Source: Gyromitra esculenta (Eukaryota; Ascomycota; Pezizomycetes; Pezizales; Discinaceae). Taken from it: DNA of 64,000 bases. The position numbers were made by a program, and so were the translations under genes. Of the stretch, positions 62,925-64,000 are shown one piece after another (position 1 is the first letter of the stretch; every line of letters begins with the position of its first letter). Where the stretch lies: contig JBCAML010000007.1 of assembly GCA_038503075.1 (NCBI GenBank), forward strand, positions 682,001 through 746,000, given 5' to 3'. The notes beneath the pieces are model-generated. The model was given only the letters and a program-made list of their open reading frames with translations, was not told where the DNA came from and made no database searches.

Positions 62925-63658
62925 TGTAACGGATCTACAATACCGTTACCTGCAGTGAAGCATAATAGCACCGGACAAGCAGAGAGGTAGTAAGGATCAG
63001 CATGAGTGCTGTAGCTACCACATGTTGGAGGATACCTGCTACCCTGCTGTTCCGATGGAGTGGAATCAGCGAGAATAACATTTGCTGACGAGCCAATGAT
63101 ATATCTCTGGTGATACCAAACACAGGAAGCTCCTGTGGTGGCGTTTCCAATCCATCCGTCCATATACTAGCGGCCCAGAGCCACTGGTGCGGCAATAGGG
63201 AAACTATTAAGTGCAGGACACCTCACATGCAACAGTAGACTGATCAGCGCCAATTCCTACATCCAGCATAGGCATGGCATGCAGCTGGCGGATCAAGAAG
63301 GTCTAACTGGACAGAACAACCGAAGAGTGTCGGAGAGCGCCGAAGTAATCATCAGCTGAATCCTGAGGTGTCCCGCTCGCAAAATCTTGGCATGTTCTCA
63401 GGGTCTCGACGGGCCCCCAGCAGAGTAGAACAGAAAGAGGATGCCGAGTCAACAGCACTATAAAGATAGTGCATGACCCCGCCACCTGTTGCTCTTCTTC
63501 CCAGTCTCAGGAAAAAGAATACTACCGAGTAGAGCCCTTAAGATTATTGAGTATCTTGCATGAAAATACTCTTAACATCTCAACCTGATTTAGTATTTGC
63601 AACGGCCGTATTCCTATACCTATTCCCACTACAGAGCAGTAGGACTACTCCCGTTACA
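62925..63658 (+). repeat. LTR-D solo nested in LTR-F
   Basis: 734 bp, TGTAACGG...CCGTTACA, perfect duplication gctaa at 62920-62924 and 63659-63663. The related empty site is near 42445 in the other LTR-F copy. Confidence 0.95.
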
Positions 63659-64000
63659 GCTAATTACTATGACAACATAAAACCACTTCGCCTTATCTCC
63701 ATACCCGATACCCCATTGAGTTCTCTGGCCCCGATCCGCAATTCTCCGAGCAGTATGCATGTCGGTAACACGGGAGTTACATATTCTTCTTCATTGCGTT
63801 CATCTCTTCGAAATGATCATTTCGCCTATCCGAAATGTTGCGTAGCATTGCGTTCCCTTATCTTTGTCAGTCTGTAACTCCGCCAGTATTGGTCCGATTC
63901 GCAATCTGTTTGAACCACAGCGAAGCCAGGCACTTCCCCTATATACCCTCCAGATCCCATTCCACCGGATGGTTTTGCTTGACGGCCTAGGGGTTACTTT

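Larger units (their letters stand above)
62082..64000 (-). repeat. LTR-F copy 2 with nested LTR-A and LTR-D, open at the right edge
   Basis: LTR-F pieces at 62082-62215, 62623-62924 and 63659-64000 align in order with 42028-43240. The minus-strand end GGTCTTACA is at 62082. Confidence 0.7.

Noticed and set aside
1..64000. tRNA, rRNA or CRISPR features
   Set aside because: Scanning for B-box-like GTTCRANNC contexts with paired arms and for regularly spaced repeats gave nothing supportable.

Overview
The window reads as nuclear DNA of a filamentous ascomycete: genes have several 50-90 bp introns with ctaac-type branch sites, and the host genes are recognisably fungal. A Pezizomycetes (cup fungus/truffle) origin is possible from the TE load and Tad-like LINEs, but I cannot prove it. 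Most of the 64 kb is nested transposable elements. Four host or host-like loci stand out: a bacterial-type (mitochondrial) aspartyl-tRNA synthetase (4438-6590, -) with a mitochondrially targeted unknown ORF directly upstream (6587-7285, -); an AP180/YAP1801-type ANTH endocytic adaptor in six exons (9554-11949, +); a diverged histone H3/CENP-A-like gene or pseudogene (16683-17309, -); and a Ral2/Mds3-type kelch-BTB protein (44772-47126, -).

Layout. 1-4191: 3' end of a Ty3/gypsy element (family A), an LTR pile-up, and a pogo-type transposase split by LTRs. 4.4-12 kb: host gene island with two adjacent TA-flanked MITEs. 12.9-18.3 kb: a SINE-like element with 16-bp target duplication, transposase remains, satellite-like DNA, the H3-like locus and solo LTRs. 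18.3-22.1 kb: a second gypsy (family D) on the minus strand. 22.5-31.2 kb: LINE relatives, the first half of a hAT transposase, and a 6-kb LINE (+). 31.2-52.1 kb: a complete gypsy-A element (32891-38791), LTRs, the kelch-BTB gene, a Tc1/mariner remnant and a minisatellite. 52.1-59.2 kb: second copy of the same 6-kb LINE, inverted, nested in an ORF1-only LINE relative. 59.3-64 kb: nested LTRs.

The strongest structural result is that the two inverted LINE copies have exchanged flanks. The hAT gene and its 15-bp target duplication (25171 and 52066) are split between the outer side of copy 1 and the inner side of copy 2; the reciprocal 16-bp duplication is at 31194 and 59253. This is the signature of an inversion of about 21 kb by recombination between LINEs (or an assembly inversion across the same repeats). 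The LINE in hAT also carries a 3' piece of another element, i.e. a 3' transduction, so the nested locus at 52-59 kb looks like its donor.

The LINEs form a hierarchy sharing the same ends: an autonomous-type element (ORF1 and ORF2 joined by TAATG), an ORF1-only element, and a 554-bp non-coding SINE-like element. Other points: family A LTRs have non-canonical ends (TTTCAYGG...CCGTGAGA) verified by 5-bp duplications; a recurrent ATCAGCAAAAAC motif marks the end of an unclassified element family that truncates three different coding regions; and the H3-like locus keeps the MARTK start, histone-fold helices and a TATA box but has an in-frame TAG.
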